Source: JBNKVT01 sp050299335
GTDB lineage: Bacteria; Pseudomonadota; Alphaproteobacteria; Rhodobacterales; Rhodobacteraceae
Reading direction: 5' to 3'
Assembly (NCBI GenBank): GCA_050299335.1
Contig: JBNKVT010000003.1
Coordinates: 1 to 64,000 of the forward strand
DNA: 64,000 bases
Part shown: piece by piece, positions 46,838 through 55,579 of the stretch
Position numbering within the stretch: position 1 is the first letter of the stretch
Layout: every line of letters starts with the position of its first letter
The notes under the pieces: generated by a model
Databases searched by the model: none
Seen by the model: the letters and a program-made list of their open reading frames with translations, nothing else
Told to the model about the DNA's origin: nothing
Made by a program: the position numbers and the translations under genes

Positions 46838-47797
46838 TCAGCCTGCGGCGGTCGGCGGGGCGGCAAGCGGGTGTTTTTCGAGGACGAGTTCGCGCAGGCG
46901 GGCTTCGAGGACATGGGTGTAGATCTCGGTCGTGGCGACATCGGCATGGCCAAGCAGCGTCTGGATGGCCCGGAGATCGGCGCCATTGGCCAGAAGATGC
47001 GTGGCGAAGGCGTGGCGGAGGACATGAGGGGAGAGCCCCTCGACCGGAAGGCCCGCCGTGGCGGCGATTTCCTTGATCAGGAGATAGAAGCGTTCCCGGG
47101 TCATGTGGCCTTTCCTGCCGCGCGAGGGAAAGAGTTGGGGGGATTTCGACAGGGGCCCGGAGGCGTCGCGGGCTTTCAGCCAGTCTGCGAGGGCCCCGCG
47201 GGCGGGTGGCGAAAGGGGCACCATGCGCTCGCGCCCGCCCTTGCCGCGGATGAGGATCATCTTCGGGTCGCCCCTGGTGGCGGCAACGGGCAGGGAGACC
47301 AGTTCGGAGACGCGCATGCCGGTGGCGTAGAGAAGCTCCATCAGGCAGGTGTTGCGGGTCCTGTCCAGCGGGGTGCGACCGGTTTCGCGGGCGGCATCAA
47401 GCAGGCGGGTGACGTCGCTTTCGGAGAGGGTCGCGGGCAGGTGGCGGGGTTTCTTCGGGCCGCGGATGAGGGCGGCGGGGTCGTCCTCGCGCCAGCCTTC
47501 GGTGAAGGCAAAGTGGTAGAGCTGCTTCAGAGCCGACAGACGGCGGGCGCGGGTAGCGGCGGCAAGCCCGCGACTGTCGAGGTCGACGAGATAGGTCTCG
47601 AGATCGGCGCGGGTGGCGCTGGAAAAGCCGATGTCGCGCGGGGTCGCGAAGACGGTGAAATCGGCGAGGTCCCTTGCGTAGGCCTTCAGCGTGTTGTCGG
47701 AGGCGTCGCGTTCGGCGCGGAGGGCTTCGAGGAAGGGGGCGATCCAGTCGGGCATCAGATCAGGGGCGTCTGGTCGGGGGTGTCTGGTCGGGGGCAT
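46838..47797 (-). CDS. xerD: Site-specific tyrosine recombinase XerD
   Basis: The 319-residue recombinase has a SAM-like core-binding domain (about 15-105; 'LRAERDASDNTLKAYARDLA') and a catalytic domain (about 120-305). The catalytic set is visible: R in 'YATGMRVSELVSL', K in 'IRGKGGRERMVPL', H-x-x-R in 'GLSPHVLRHAFATHLL', H in 'TLLGHADVATTEIYTHVLEA' and its Y. With XerC it resolves chromosome dimers at dif. The ATG overlaps the stop of the upstream secreted-protein gene by one base. XerD rather than XerC is inferred from overall likeness. Confidence 0.9.
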   Translation of the reverse strand: MPPTRHPRPDAPDLMPDWIAPFLEALRAERDASDNTLKAYARDLADFTVFATPRDIGFSSATRADLETYLVDLDSRGLAAATRARRLSALKQLYHFAFTEGWREDDPAALIRGPKKPRHLPATLSESDVTRLLDAARETGRTPLDRTRNTCLMELLYATGMRVSELVSLPVAATRGDPKMILIRGKGGRERMVPLSPPARGALADWLKARDASGPLSKSPQLFPSRGRKGHMTRERFYLLIKEIAATAGLPVEGLSPHVLRHAFATHLLANGADLRAIQTLLGHADVATTEIYTHVLEARLRELVLEKHPLAAPPTAAG

Positions 47798-49341
47798 CAG
47801 GCGCGCGGCTGCAGGAGCAGGGTTTCAAGCGCGATGCGGCTGGCGGTGCGGGTGAGGCCGATGCGGGTGAGGATATGCAGCGCCGTGCGCAGGTCTCCGG
47901 GATCGGTCTCGAGCCCGTCTTCCAGCATGGCCAGCACCCGCAGGAACGCCAGTCCGGGCTGGCCGGAAGAGGACATCTGGATCAGGAACTCGGCCTCTTC
48001 GTTGAAACCGGGGGGGAGTTCGGACAGCCCCTCCATGGTGGCGCGTTCGATATCGCTGAGGCGGTCGGGCTCGGGCAGCGGGGTTTCGGCGTCGATGAGA
48101 TGCATCAAGAGCTGCTGACGCGGGTCCTGCCGGGCGGAATGCCAGGTCATGGCGGCGCGGGAATCTCCGGCGAGGAGCAGAAGCTCGAAGATCTGACGCT
48201 GCGTCGTGCGGGGGAAGCGCGTGGGGCCAAGCCGGGCCAGCGGCTCGGCAAAGCTCTGGGCGAAGGCGAGGCGGAGGCCGTGATCCGACAGGCGGTGATC
48301 GGCGTTCTCCAGCGCCTCGGCGATGGTTTCCGGCGTGCCGTCGGCCAGGGCGGCGTCCAGGGACTGGATGGCGGCGGCGCGGTCCCAGACCCCACCCGAG
48401 GCGGCGGGGCGACCGGCGCGGTACGCAAAAAAGAGCACGTTGGGGGCGACGACGCCGACGCGGACAAGCCGCTCGCCAGCCTCGATCCGGGCGCGCATGG
48501 GTGCTTCTTCGGAAATGTCGAGATGGAGGAAGGCCAGCGGCAGCGGGCCGGAGGGGCGCGGCAGGGCGACGGAATCGCGCAGGACGAAATCGAGGGCGGT
48601 CAGCGGTTTGGGAATGGCGGGCTCCTCGGATCCCTCGAAGAGCTGCGGGTCGAGGAACCAGGCCAGCGTGACGGCCTTCTCGTCGGGGATTGCACCGATG
48701 GTCTGGCCGACCGTGAGGGTGAGCTCCGCGGCATTCCAGTCGCCGTCGCGGGCGAGGCAGAAAATCCGGGCCGGTAATGTCGGCGACAGCGAGGGCGTCG
48801 AACGGAGGGCGGCGCAGGCCCTGGCGGTGCGTTCCGTCAGGATGGCGACGTCGAAGGCGCGGCGAAAGAGCTCGTGGGAGCTGTAGCCGGTCCGCTCCAG
48901 CAGCGCCTCGGCCTGATCGAGCGCGCCCATATCGAGCAGCCGGTCGAGCCGTGCCAGCAGCACGTCCGGGGTCTTGCCGACGCCGAGCGGCGGTCTGGTC
49001 TCGGCCAGAAGCACGCGCAGGAACGCAGCCCTCGTTTCCGGCACCCCGCCGAGACGGTGACCGAGAAGGGCCGTCTGCACCTCTTCGGCGCTGCTCTTGC
49101 CCCAGAGATCGGCCGGAAAACCGGTCTGGGACGGGGTCAGCAGGCCGACGCTTTCCAGAGTCTGGATTTCGCTTTCGGTGGCTTCGGCCTCTTCGGTGCG
49201 ACCAGGGGCCTGGATCGAAGTCCAGTTGCGGGTTTCCTCGGCGCGGAGGCTTTCCGAGAGCCAGGGAATGGCCGAACGGGGCTCGGCGGCCAGGGGGCTG
49301 GCAGCGGCGATCAGCAGGAGAATGGAAAGGGCTCTAGCCAT
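47797..49341 (-). CDS. Secreted hypothetical protein (conserved in Rhodobacterales)
   Basis: A 514-residue protein with a signal peptide (MARALSILLLIAAASPLAAE) and an otherwise helical, alanine/leucine-rich sequence, for example 'LDRLLDMGALDQAEALLERT', 'DGTPETIAEALENADHRLSD' and 'DLRTALHILTRIGLTRTASR'. The repeated helix pairs suggest a TPR- or HEAT-like solenoid in the periplasm. I do not recognise a named family. It overlaps the 46-residue upstream gene by eight bases and xerD by one, so the three form an operon. The position upstream of xerD seems typical for this order, from memory. Confidence 0.75.
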   Translation of the reverse strand: MARALSILLLIAAASPLAAEPRSAIPWLSESLRAEETRNWTSIQAPGRTEEAEATESEIQTLESVGLLTPSQTGFPADLWGKSSAEEVQTALLGHRLGGVPETRAAFLRVLLAETRPPLGVGKTPDVLLARLDRLLDMGALDQAEALLERTGYSSHELFRRAFDVAILTERTARACAALRSTPSLSPTLPARIFCLARDGDWNAAELTLTVGQTIGAIPDEKAVTLAWFLDPQLFEGSEEPAIPKPLTALDFVLRDSVALPRPSGPLPLAFLHLDISEEAPMRARIEAGERLVRVGVVAPNVLFFAYRAGRPAASGGVWDRAAAIQSLDAALADGTPETIAEALENADHRLSDHGLRLAFAQSFAEPLARLGPTRFPRTTQRQIFELLLLAGDSRAAMTWHSARQDPRQQLLMHLIDAETPLPEPDRLSDIERATMEGLSELPPGFNEEAEFLIQMSSSGQPGLAFLRVLAMLEDGLETDPGDLRTALHILTRIGLTRTASRIALETLLLQPRA

Positions 49342-49474
49342 TGCGCCCCACCGGATCGACGGGAATGGTGATCTCTTCGGTCTCGGGAGCCAGATCGGAA
49401 AAGATGGCGTTGCCCACGACAACGAGCCCGCCCAATAGGACGAGCCAAAGGACCAGCTTGAAAACGCGCCCCAT
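49334..49474 (-). CDS. 46-residue single-pass membrane protein
   Basis: This short gene reads MGRVFKLVLWLVLLGGLVVV followed by GNAIFSDLAPETEEITIPVD and PVGRNG. It has one hydrophobic helix (about 5-24) and an acidic, probably periplasmic, tail. GAGCAGG precedes the ATG by a few bases. The stop (TAG, complement 49334-49336) lies inside the next gene's start, an eight-base overlap typical of translational coupling. It is too short for routine gene calling. The function is unknown; it may assist the secreted 514-residue protein. Confidence 0.65.
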   Translation of the reverse strand: MGRVFKLVLWLVLLGGLVVVGNAIFSDLAPETEEITIPVDPVGRNG

Positions 49475-49580
49475 ACCTGCTCACTGCCCTCGCGGCTTTG
49501 CCGCATCGACCTTGTTTGTCACTGGAATCTAACCCGTGCTTCGGTTTACATCAATCGCCCAAGGTTCCAAGGTAACATCC

Positions 49581-50171
49581 ATGATTGCCGCTTCCGCTCC
49601 GAAATCCGAGCTACGCCTGACAAGGCCCATCGTGCTCGTCGGCCTGATGGGCGCCGGAAAAACCAGCGTCGGCAGGCGGTTGGCGGCGGCGCTTGGGGCG
49701 GAATTCTTCGATTCGGACCACGAAATCGAGGCGGCGGCCGGGATGGAAGTGCGCGAAATTTTCGAGCGTTTCGGCGAAACATATTTTCGTGAGGGTGAGC
49801 GACGGGTGATTTCGCGGCTCCTGAGCGGCCCTCCGGCGGTGATCGCCACCGGGGGCGGGGCATTCATGTCGCCGGAAATCCGGCAGGAAATCGCCGATTG
49901 CGGGGTCTCCGTCTGGATCCGCGCCGATCTCGACCTGCTCTGGGAGCGGGTGAAGGACAAGCCGACACGCCCCTTGCTGATGCGGCCCGATGCCCGTGAG
50001 GTGCTGGCGGGACTGCTCGAGGCCCGTTATCCGGTCTATGGTGAGGCCGATGTCACCGTTGACAGCGAACCGGGCCTGGCCCATGAGCGGATGGCCCGGA
50101 AGATCCTCGAAGCGGTCCGGGACCGCGACCGGGACGGAACGGGACGGAATCCGGTGCTGGTCAGGGGGTAG
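49581..50171 (+). CDS. aroK: Shikimate kinase
   Basis: AroK phosphorylates shikimate in aromatic amino acid synthesis. The 196 residues contain Walker A 'LVGLMGAGKTSVGRRLAAAL', the shikimate site 'FFDSDHEIEAAAGM', 'FGETYFREGERRVI' and 'VIATGGGAFM', and the lid region 'DKPTRPLLMRPDAREVLAGL'. I use ATG 49581, which gives a short leader before the P-loop. aroB starts two bases after its stop. This aroK-aroB order is universal in proteobacteria. Confidence 0.95.
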   Translation: MIAASAPKSELRLTRPIVLVGLMGAGKTSVGRRLAAALGAEFFDSDHEIEAAAGMEVREIFERFGETYFREGERRVISRLLSGPPAVIATGGGAFMSPEIRQEIADCGVSVWIRADLDLLWERVKDKPTRPLLMRPDAREVLAGLLEARYPVYGEADVTVDSEPGLAHERMARKILEAVRDRDRDGTGRNPVLVRG

Positions 50172-50173
50172 GC

Positions 50174-51292
50174 GTGTCCATCGAGACGGTGCATGTGGGG
50201 CTTGAGGGCCGGGCCTATGACATTCTGATCGGGCCGGGACTGCTGGCTGAGGCCGGGGCGCGGATCGCACCGCTTCTGAAACGTCCGAAGGTCTTCGTGG
50301 TCACCGAGGCGACGGTGGCCGATTTGCATCTGGCCGCGCTGCAGGCCGGGCTGGCGGCGGGCGGGATCGAGGCGGTGCATCTGATCCTCCCTCCCGGCGA
50401 GGCGACGAAAAGCTGGGCCTATCTGGAGCGGGTTGTCGAGTGGCTCATCGCCGAAAAGGCCGAGCGCGACGATCTTCTGGTGGCCTTCGGCGGCGGGGTG
50501 ATCGGCGATCTGGCCGGGTTCGCGGCGGCGGTGGTCCGGCGCGGCATCGGCTTCGTGCAGGTGCCGACGAGCCTGCTGGCCCAGGTGGACAGTTCGGTGG
50601 GCGGCAAGACCGGGATCAATTCGGCGCGGGGCAAGAACCTGGTCGGGGCCTTCCATCAGCCGCGACTGGTGCTGGCGGATGTCGATGTGCTGGGGAGCAT
50701 GACCGAGCGGGATTTCCTCGCCGGCTATGGCGAGGTGGCGAAATACGGGCTGTTGGGTGATGCCGGGTTTTTCGAGTGGCTGGAACTGGCCGGCCCCCGG
50801 ATCGCCGAGGGCGACGAGGCGGCACGGATTGCCGCCGTGAAGCGCTGCTGCGAGATGAAGGCCGGTATCGTCATGCGCGACGAGACCGAGCGCGGCGAGC
50901 GGGCCTTGCTCAATCTTGGCCATACATTCGGCCATGCGCTGGAGGCGGCGACCGGTTATTCCGACCGGTTGCTGCATGGCGAGGGCGTGGCGATCGGCTG
51001 TGCGCTGGCCTTCGAGCTGTCGCAGCGCCTCGGCCTCTGCCCGCAGGAGGCGCCGAGCCGGGTCCGGGCCCATCTCGATCTCATGGGGATGAAGAAGGAC
51101 CTCGCCGATATTCCGGGCGATCTGCCCGATGCCGAGGCGCTGATCGCGCTGATGGGGCAGGACAAGAAGGTGAAGGACGGCCAGATCGCCTTCATCCTGG
51201 CGCGCGATATCGGTGACAGTTTCGTGTCGCGCGAGGTACCGATGGAGGTGGTGAGGGACCTGCTGGAAGACGCGCTGGCGCAACGGTCCTGA
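50174..51292 (+). CDS. aroB: 3-dehydroquinate synthase
   Basis: AroB makes 3-dehydroquinate from DAHP with NAD and zinc. The 372-residue protein starts at a GTG (MSIETVHVGLEGRAYDILIG) and has 'LILPPGEATKSWAYLERVVE', 'DLLVAFGGGVIGDLAGFAAA', 'VQVPTSLLAQVDSSVGGKTG', and the zinc ligands in 'NLGHTFGHALEAATGY' and 'LLHGEGVAIG'. It lies directly behind aroK, and both belong to the shikimate pathway. Confidence 0.96.
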   Translation: MSIETVHVGLEGRAYDILIGPGLLAEAGARIAPLLKRPKVFVVTEATVADLHLAALQAGLAAGGIEAVHLILPPGEATKSWAYLERVVEWLIAEKAERDDLLVAFGGGVIGDLAGFAAAVVRRGIGFVQVPTSLLAQVDSSVGGKTGINSARGKNLVGAFHQPRLVLADVDVLGSMTERDFLAGYGEVAKYGLLGDAGFFEWLELAGPRIAEGDEAARIAAVKRCCEMKAGIVMRDETERGERALLNLGHTFGHALEAATGYSDRLLHGEGVAIGCALAFELSQRLGLCPQEAPSRVRAHLDLMGMKKDLADIPGDLPDAEALIALMGQDKKVKDGQIAFILARDIGDSFVSREVPMEVVRDLLEDALAQRS

Positions 51293-51361
51293 GGGCTGCC
51301 CGCGAAATTGCGTCCGCGGGGCAGCAAGTCGTGATCCGGAAAGACCGGATGGGCGATCGGA

Positions 51362-52045
51362 TCAGAAGGTGAATCCGCCGCTGAGGGTCAGACCGAGAAG
51401 GCCGTAATCCTCCTCGTCGTCGCGGACCGACTGGTAGTACTGGCCCTCGACCCCGGCCCGGACCACCAGATCGCCCGCCCCGAGTGCCTGGGTATACTGC
51501 ACCCCGGCTGCCAGTTCCGACATGCCGATGGGATGCTCGTTGCCTTCCTCTTCCTCCTCGCCGAAGAGATAGGCGTAATGGGCCGCGCCATAGACGCCGA
51601 ACCTGTCGGTGATCCCGCTTTCGAACCCGATCCCCAGAACCGGCCCGTTGAGGCTCGTCCAGGTCCGGGGCTGCGGTGTTTCCAGGGACGAGAAGCGCGC
51701 GCCCACACTCACTTCGCCGGTAAAGTTGTCGGCGAGGCTGAAGGCGCGGCCATATTCGAGATCGGTATGGCGGATTTTCAATTCGTCGCCGCTGTCATCG
51801 TCTTCGCCGGTAAAGCTGAAATGGCGGGCGCGGATAATGTGCCCGGTCGCGGTCCGGTAGCCGCCGGTCAGCCGGTAGCCGGTCGAGCGGTCGGCCTGGG
51901 AATCGTCGCCATCGGTATCGCTCCATTCGAAATGCAGCGCCTGTGTCTCGACGAAAAAGCCGCCGGCCGATTGTGCCGATGCGGTTTGTGCGGCGGTCAG
52001 CAGAGTGCAGGCGGCAAGAGCCGCGAAGGTCGTGGTAGTTTTCAT
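51362..52045 (-). CDS. Outer-membrane beta-barrel protein, OmpA/OprF-like N-domain type
   Basis: The 227-residue protein has a signal peptide (MKTTTTFAALAACTLLTAAQ, then TASA) and alternating beta-strand sequence throughout: 'GYRLTGGYRTATGHIIRARH', 'AFSLADNFTGEVSVGARFSS', 'DRFGVYGAAHYAYLF' and 'YGLLGLTLSGGFTF'. It ends in phenylalanine, the signal for barrel insertion. The loops are strongly acidic ('DTDGDDSQAD', 'GEDDDSGDE', 'GEEEEEGNE'), which may bind cations. I do not recognise a named porin. It is convergent with aroB. Confidence 0.75.
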   Translation of the reverse strand: MKTTTTFAALAACTLLTAAQTASAQSAGGFFVETQALHFEWSDTDGDDSQADRSTGYRLTGGYRTATGHIIRARHFSFTGEDDDSGDELKIRHTDLEYGRAFSLADNFTGEVSVGARFSSLETPQPRTWTSLNGPVLGIGFESGITDRFGVYGAAHYAYLFGEEEEEGNEHPIGMSELAAGVQYTQALGAGDLVVRAGVEGQYYQSVRDDEEDYGLLGLTLSGGFTF

Positions 52046-52284
52046 GAAATGGTCCCTTTGTTTACGCGTATCCGGTGCAGGACTGTCTGATCCGGCCTCC
52101 GGTGACCGGTGGCGTTCCATTACGATGCGCCCACCGATCCAGAACCAAACGTCGCTGGATGCGGATTTATTCGCGGGTCATCGGGAAAAGACACGTGATC
52201 GGCGCTGCGATGGGACCCTGGCCCGGATGGCGGGTCACATGGCTCGGTCAGGTGGTGCGTCAGGCGGTCTGGTCGGGCGCGATC

Positions 52285-52623
52285 CTAGCGGCAATTGGCC
52301 AGAGATCTGCGATAGAGGCCATCGACCCGGTTGACGATTTCGAAGACATCGCCCACCCCGTAACCGAAACTGCCCGCCACTTCGACCACCGCCTCGTTCC
52401 AGGCGGTCGTCGCTGCGGTTCCGTCCTCGCGGATCAGGCCGCTGAGTATTGCCACTTCGAGAAAGAGTTCGCGGTCGGTGCCGCCCGTGTCGTCATAGAC
52501 TGCGGTCTCGGTACAGTCGCAGACCGCCTCTGCCTCGCCCTCTGCGACGCAGAAATCGGCAAGGTCGTCGGCGCTGGCCGGGGCGGCGGCAAGAAGGGCG
52601 GCGCTCAGGATCAGACGGCGCAT
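52285..52623 (-). CDS. Small secreted protein with four cysteines
   Basis: The 112-residue protein has a signal peptide (MRRLILSAALLAAAPASADD). The mature part contains 'DFCVAEGEAEAVCDCTETAV' with three closely spaced cysteines, and a final 'RRSLANCR'. Four cysteines suggest two disulfides in the periplasm. The rest is acidic and helical. I do not recognise a family. It lies 71 bases downstream of mnmA on the same strand. Rhodobacterales carry similar short secreted proteins, but a link is only an impression. Confidence 0.6.
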   Translation of the reverse strand: MRRLILSAALLAAAPASADDLADFCVAEGEAEAVCDCTETAVYDDTGGTDRELFLEVAILSGLIREDGTAATTAWNEAVVEVAGSFGYGVGDVFEIVNRVDGLYRRSLANCR

Positions 52624-52694
52624 GAGAGCTCCATGTGTCAGACAGGGTCCGGTGGCGCATAGAGTAGCGCATTCGCGCCATCGCTGCCAGCCTC

Positions 52695-53837
52695 TCAACC
52701 CTTGGTGATCCAGCCGCCGCCGAGAACACGGCTGCCATCGGGGGCGTAGAAGACGCAGGCCTGGCCCGGGGCGACACCTTCTTCGCCAGAAAGCAGTTCG
52801 ACGACGGCGCTGTCCTTGCCGTCCGGCAGCACGCGGGCCGGTTTCGGCGGCCGGGTCGAGCGGACCTTGACCTCGACATTCCAGCCGTGGGCCGGAGCGG
52901 TGTCGAAGGCGGTATCGCCCAGCCAATTGATCTCGCGGATCGGGATGCGGCGCACTGCCAGTGCCTCGCGCGGACCGACGATGACCTGGCGCGTATCCGC
53001 ATCGAGCCGCACGACATAGAGCGGCTCGCCGCCGCCGATGCCGAGACCGCGGCGCTGGCCGATCGTGTAGTGGATGACCCCGTCATGGCTGCCGAGCACC
53101 CGCCCGTCGAGATGTATGATGTCGCCAGGTTTGGCGGCATCGGGGCGCAGTTTCTCGATCACCGCGGTGTAGGAGCCGTTTGGGACGAAGCAGATATCCT
53201 GGCTGTCAGGCTTGTCGGCGACGCTGAGCCCGAACTCGGCGGCGAGCGCCCGGGTCTCGGCCTTGGAGGTCAGGTGCCCGAGCGGGAAGCGCAGATAGTC
53301 GAGCTGTTCCGGCGTGGTCGAGAACAGGAAATAACTCTGGTCGCGGGTGTGGTCGGCTGCGCGGTGCAGTTCGGGCCCCGCCGGGCCGGATTTGCGCTGG
53401 ATATAGTGGCCCGTCGCCATGCAGTCGGCGTCGAGGTCTTTCGCCGTTTCCAGAAGATCGCGGAATTTCACCCGTTCGTTGCAGCGGATGCAGGGGATCG
53501 GGGTGGCGCCGGCGAGATATGCATCGGCGAATTCGTCAATGACGCTTTCGCGAAAGCGGTTCTCGTAGTCGAGGACGTAATGCGGGAAATCCATTTCGGC
53601 GGCGACCCGGCGGGCATCGTGAATGTCGCGCCCGGCGCAGCAGGCGCCTTTTTTTGCCAGTGCCGCCCCGTGGTCATAAAGCTGCAGCGTCACGCCCACC
53701 ACATCGTAGCCTTCGCGCGCCAGCTGGGCGGCGACGACCGAGCTGTCCACGCCGCCCGACATCGCCACCAGCACCCGCGTTTCGGCGGGCGATTTGGCAA
53801 AGCCGAGCGAGTTCAGCCGTTCCGCAACCTGGGTCAA
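52695..53837 (-). CDS. mnmA: tRNA-specific 2-thiouridylase MnmA
   Basis: MnmA puts sulfur on U34 of tRNA-Lys, -Glu and -Gln. The 380-residue protein has the PP-loop 'VLVAMSGGVDSSVVAAQL', the cysteines 'KKGACCAGRDIHDARRV' and 'PIPCIRCNERVKFRDLL', and 'SQDICFVPNGSY', all usual in MnmA. No ATG lies near the family start; I choose TTG 53837 (MTQVAERLNSLGFAKSPAET), with AGGGA about 8 bases upstream. Farther in-frame starts would overlap the divergent sciP gene. It is divergent from sciP, 133 bases apart. Confidence 0.92.
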   Translation of the reverse strand: MTQVAERLNSLGFAKSPAETRVLVAMSGGVDSSVVAAQLAREGYDVVGVTLQLYDHGAALAKKGACCAGRDIHDARRVAAEMDFPHYVLDYENRFRESVIDEFADAYLAGATPIPCIRCNERVKFRDLLETAKDLDADCMATGHYIQRKSGPAGPELHRAADHTRDQSYFLFSTTPEQLDYLRFPLGHLTSKAETRALAAEFGLSVADKPDSQDICFVPNGSYTAVIEKLRPDAAKPGDIIHLDGRVLGSHDGVIHYTIGQRRGLGIGGGEPLYVVRLDADTRQVIVGPREALAVRRIPIREINWLGDTAFDTAPAHGWNVEVKVRSTRPPKPARVLPDGKDSAVVELLSGEEGVAPGQACVFYAPDGSRVLGGGWITKG

Positions 53838-53970
53838 GACAATTTTCCCTAAATGAACGACGCAATATAGGAAAATCCGCGGCACTCTCAAGTCCCGGCT
53901 TTCACCGCAGATTAAGGGTGTCCCCGTTAAGTCTGATCGCGGGTGAAATGAGTGAAGGGGAACTTGCTCG

Positions 53971-54243
53971 ATGTATATCAGACGTGAAAAGGGACCGGCG
54001 TTCGTAACCATGTCGGACGGGTCGAAAATGACTCGCAGCGATCTGCCGCCGAAGGATACGAATCGCTGGGTGGCGCGGCGGAAGGCCGCCGTTGTCAACG
54101 CAGTCAACGCCGGGCTGATCGAATTCGAAGAGGCTTGCGAGATGTACAATCTCTCGGAAGAGGAATTCCAAAGCTGGTGTAACGCCTTGCAATCCTTCGG
54201 AACACACGCCTTGCGGGCGACGGCGCTGCAGAATTATCGCTAA
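53971..54243 (+). CDS. sciP: CtrA inhibitor SciP (DUF1153)
   Basis: The 90-residue protein begins MYIRREKGPAFVTMSDGSKM and ends with the DUF1153 helix-turn-helix 'NRWVARRKAAVVNAVNAGLI' and 'FEEACEMYNLSEEEFQSWCN'. In Caulobacter SciP binds CtrA and blocks its activation of target promoters during the swarmer phase. Here it lies 134 bases upstream of ctrA, an adjacency that fits a joint regulatory unit. Length matches the family (about 90-93). The start at 53971 is supported by likeness; I see no strong ribosome site. Confidence 0.9.
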   Translation: MYIRREKGPAFVTMSDGSKMTRSDLPPKDTNRWVARRKAAVVNAVNAGLIEFEEACEMYNLSEEEFQSWCNALQSFGTHALRATALQNYR

Positions 54244-54310
54244 GCGCGCTATCTTTTCGCCACAATTGCAACTACAAGTTGTTAACTGATCTTTCAATGG
54301 TAACCCTGAG

Positions 54311-54318
54311 TTAACCAT
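54311..54318. promoter_or_regulatory. CtrA half-site in the ctrA leader
   Basis: TTAACCAT is the CtrA half-site, and GTTAAC occurs at 54281-54286. They lie 60-100 bases upstream of the ctrA ATG, so autoregulation is likely. The spacing does not form a full TTAA-N7-TTAA site. Confidence 0.5.
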
Positions 54319-54377
54319 TGAAGGTTAAGAAAGGGAGACCGGGGGAAAAAAGACGGATTAATGAGGAGCTTCGCCAG

Positions 54378-55097
54378 ATGCGCGTATTGCTAGTTGAAGA
54401 CGACCCGACGACGTCGAAAAGCATCGAAATGATGCTGGCGAGTGCGAACCTGAACGTTTACGCCACGGATCTGGGGGAAGAGGGTATCGATCTTGCCCGG
54501 CTCTACGACTACGATCTGATCCTGCTCGATCTGAACCTGCCCGACATGACCGGCCACGAGGTTCTGCGCCAGCTCCGCATGGCCAAGATCGAAACCCCGA
54601 TCCTGATCCTGTCGGGTCTCGACGACACGGACAACAAGATCCGGGGCTTCGGGTTTGGGGCTGACGACTATATGACCAAGCCCTTTGTCCGCGAGGAACT
54701 GATCGCCCGCATCCACGCCATCGTGCGCCGCTCGAAAGGGCACGCGCAGTCGGTGATCACGACGGGCATGATCACGGTCAATCTCGATGCCAAGACGGTG
54801 GAGGCCGAGGGGCGCCCTGTGCATCTGACCGGCAAGGAATACCAGATGCTGGAGCTTCTGAGCCTTCGAAAGGGTACGACCCTGACCAAGGAGATGTTCC
54901 TCAACCATCTTTATGGCGGCATGGACGAGCCGGAACTGAAGATCATCGACGTCTTCATCTGCAAGCTGCGCAAGAAACTGGCCGAGGCCACCGGCGGCGA
55001 CAGTTATATCGAAACGGTCTGGGGCCGTGGCTATGTGCTGCGCGATCCGGCACCGGCCGAAGGCGCTGAGCCGAAGAAGATCGCCTTGGGCGCCTGA
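54378..55097 (+). CDS. ctrA: Cell-cycle response regulator CtrA
   Basis: The 239-residue OmpR-family regulator starts MRVLLVEDDPTTSKSIEMML. The receiver has the phosphoacceptor D51 in 'YDLILLDLNLPDMTGHEVLR', T/S and K in 'LSGLDDTDNKIRGFGFGADD' and 'YMTKPFVREEL', and the CtrA-type output domain 'TGKEYQMLELLSLRKGTTLT' and 'VFICKLRKKLAEATGGDSYI'. CtrA controls motility, cell cycle or gene transfer agents in Rhodobacterales. Its leader carries a CtrA half-site. An in-frame TTG 20 residues upstream is rejected in favour of ATG 54378, with AGGAG 10 bases before it. Confidence 0.96.
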   Translation: MRVLLVEDDPTTSKSIEMMLASANLNVYATDLGEEGIDLARLYDYDLILLDLNLPDMTGHEVLRQLRMAKIETPILILSGLDDTDNKIRGFGFGADDYMTKPFVREELIARIHAIVRRSKGHAQSVITTGMITVNLDAKTVEAEGRPVHLTGKEYQMLELLSLRKGTTLTKEMFLNHLYGGMDEPELKIIDVFICKLRKKLAEATGGDSYIETVWGRGYVLRDPAPAEGAEPKKIALGA

Positions 55098-55140
55098 GGC
55101 GGGGGTCGCGCCGCTCCTATTGAAATTGAAGACCTGACGG

Positions 55141-55169
55141 GGCCGTGATCCGGGGATTGCGGTCCTTTT
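55141..55169 (+). terminator. Intrinsic terminator of ctrA
   Basis: GGCCGTGATCC (55141-55151) folds against GGATTGCGGTCC (55154-55165), followed by TTTT. It is a near copy of the terminator at 30527 ('GGCCGTGATCC', then GG(A/G)AT(C/T)GCGG). It lies 43 bases after the stop. Confidence 0.7.
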
Positions 55170-55394
55170 GGTGTTTTGAGGGTGGTCAGGATGGTCTATG
55201 GGTCGGGTTTCAACACGGACTCGGCGCGGCGTTTGGTAAGCGGAATTCGCACGATGGTCCTGCCCGCTATCCGGGGATCGCGGGTTGGACAGGAATTACG
55301 GGCTCGAGGCATCGCTCCCGGTCGAGGGAATGGGCGACGTTGCGTCTGGTCAGGATGGCGACGGTTTTGACAATTCGGGCTAAGCATTGCTGAG

Positions 55395-55579
55395 GTAGGG
55401 CGGGGTTAACCCCGCCCCAGAGTGTGGACAAACCCCTGCATTCTGGTTGGCGTGAGCAAGACAGCTTGGATGCTCGCATTGGTTCTGCTTTGTTTTCGGA
55501 ACGTAACGCGAATATGAGGCAACTTTTATCCGGCCTGACCTTTGTCAGCAGTCTGGGGCGGCGTTACACCCCGCCCTAC
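55395..55579. repeat. MITE-like or REP-doublet element with GGCGGGG palindromes
   Basis: The left arm (55395-55420) and right arm (55553-55579) are near-perfect reverse complements of 26 and 27 bases (one indel, few mismatches). Each arm is also a palindrome of the form GGCGGGGTTAACCCCGCC. They enclose 132 bases with no clear gene. The unit fills the middle of the 620-base gap between ctrA and ligA; the rest of that gap shows only the ctrA terminator. Confidence 0.65.
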
